Assembly (NCBI RefSeq): GCF_025499465.1
Contig: NZ_JAIMCA010000001.1
Coordinates: 930,001-994,000, forward strand
Direction: 5' to 3'
From: Allobosea sp. BH3
GTDB lineage: Bacteria; Pseudomonadota; Alphaproteobacteria; Rhizobiales; Beijerinckiaceae
DNA: 64,000 nucleotides
Numbering within the stretch: the first letter of the stretch is position 1; every line of letters starts with the position of its first letter. The notes beneath the pieces are model-generated. The model saw nothing but the letters and a program-made list of their open reading frames with translations, was not told where the DNA came from and did no database searches. The position numbers were made by a program, and so were the translations under genes. This document shows, piece after piece, positions 63,294-64,000 of this stretch.

Positions 63294-64000
63294 TCAATCG
63301 CGATAGAGGTCTGTCCGCGTCAGCGGCAGGCCCGAGGGGCCCTTGCGCCGCTTCGACACCAATGTCTGGTTGATCAGCGCCCCGCCCCGCTCGAAGGCGA
63401 GCGAGCAGCCGGCGAGATAGAGCAGCCACATCCGCGTCCGCTCCGGGCCGATCTCGGCCTCGGCCTTCGCCTTGTTGGCCTCGAGCCGCTCCCACCACAG
63501 CCGCGTCGTGCGCTGGTAATGCTCGCGCCAGCCCTCGACGTCGTGAACCTCGAAGCCATGGCGCTCGAGATTGGCGATCGACATGCCGAGATGGTCGAGC
63601 TCACCGCCCGGGAAGATGTAGCGCACCAGCGCGCGATACTCCGCCGGCATCTTCCTGAAGGCCTTCTCGGTCTTCTTCGCCCGGCGCGAGATGGTGTGGT
63701 GCAGATAGAGCCCCCGCGGACGCAGCAGCCGGTTCACCGCTTTGAAATAAGAGGGGTGGTTGGCGATGCCGACATGCTCGAACATGCCGATCGAGGAGAT
63801 CTTGTCGAACTCCCCCTCCATCTGGGTGAAGTCCTTGAGATGGAGCGTCACCTTGTCGGTCAGGCCGAGCCTCTCGACCTTCTCGCGGGCGAGCGCCAGC
63901 TGCTCCTCGGCCAGCGTCACGCCATGGGCCTCGACGCCGTAATGCTGCGCCGCATGGCAGACCAGCGCACCCCAGCCGCAACCGATGTCGAGGAAGCGGT
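63294..64000 (-). CDS. Cyclopropane-fatty-acyl-phospholipid synthase-like methyltransferase (partial)
   Basis: SAM-dependent methyltransferase of the CFA synthase family. Only the C-terminal 235 or so residues lie in the window; the start is beyond the right edge. Visible are SAM motif I 'FLDIGCGWGALVCHAA', 'VEAHGVTLAEEQLALAREKV', the CFA-specific 'SIGMFEHVGIANHPSYFKAV' and 'LHHTISRR', and the C-terminal 'FEVHDVEGWREHYQRTTRLW'. It would act on membrane phospholipid acyl chains or a related lipid. A tail end 'LINQTLVSKRRKGPSG' follows the catalytic part. Confidence 0.9.
   Translation of the reverse strand, partial: RFLDIGCGWGALVCHAAQHYGVEAHGVTLAEEQLALAREKVERLGLTDKVTLHLKDFTQMEGEFDKISSIGMFEHVGIANHPSYFKAVNRLLRPRGLYLHHTISRRAKKTEKAFRKMPAEYRALVRYIFPGGELDHLGMSIANLERHGFEVHDVEGWREHYQRTTRLWWERLEANKAKAEAEIGPERTRMWLLYLAGCSLAFERGGALINQTLVSKRRKGPSGLPLTRTDLYRD

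Overview
The window is high-GC bacterial chromosomal DNA, densely packed with genes on both strands. Gene content points to an alphaproteobacterium of the Hyphomicrobiales (Rhizobiales), most likely a Bosea-like organism. The supporting signs are an sdhCD-A-B respiratory operon, HmuTUV/HutX/HmuQ haem uptake, many GntR/FCD, ROK and LysR regulators, expanded ABC transport for peptides and sugars, and short palindromic intergenic repeats of the kind common in that order. The genus is inferred from general resemblance, not from a database comparison. No rRNA, tRNA, CRISPR array, insertion sequence or prophage was seen.

Region 1 (1-14.4 kb) is a peptide/amide catabolic island. It holds an enolase-superfamily dehydratase or racemase (cut by the left edge), a DmpA-type P1 peptidase, an M29 aminopeptidase, a GntR regulator with two winged helices, and a C45-type acyltransferase/amidase. 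It also holds two paralogous family-5 solute-binding proteins, a second GntR regulator, an alpha/beta hydrolase, two Dpp-type permeases and one ATPase carrying both nucleotide-binding domains. Together they read as import and stepwise hydrolysis of an unusual peptide or N-acylated compound.

Region 2 (14.4-27.7 kb) is a carbohydrate island. NagA and NagB homologues and a divergent ROK regulator sit between two paralogous solute-binding proteins that have no permease nearby. They are followed by two Gfo/Idh/MocA oxidoreductases, an FGGY kinase, a ribose/fructose-type ABC transporter and a nucleoside hydrolase.

Region 3 (27.7-36.3 kb) is mixed. It has two unknown small proteins, an MsbA-like exporter, a D-threonine-aldolase-like PLP enzyme, an orphan methyltransferase-like protein, ObgE, a LysR/EamA pair and a secreted protein.

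Region 4 (36.3-38.3 kb) is the accessory spot. A gene resembling a polymorphic toxin is interrupted by two frameshifts, and a tightly coupled probable immunity gene follows it. Base composition is visibly less GC-rich here.

Region 5 (38.3-45.7 kb) encodes an RND efflux pump with its adaptor and TetR repressor, the last preceded by a perfect 36-bp palindrome. A glutamine amidotransferase and a DadA-like oxidase follow.

Region 6 (45.7-54.4 kb) is central metabolism. It holds succinate dehydrogenase with an extra small membrane protein between sdhA and sdhB, a MaoC-type dehydratase and a CoA-ester lyase (possibly ethylmalonyl-CoA pathway), an unusual DUF429-threonine dehydratase fusion, and inorganic pyrophosphatase.

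Region 7 (54.5-64 kb) carries a tyrosine phosphatase, a polysaccharide flippase, the divergent haem-uptake locus, an L,D-transpeptidase, a 2-hydroxyacid dehydrogenase, a DUF2853 protein and a CFA-synthase-like methyltransferase cut by the right edge.
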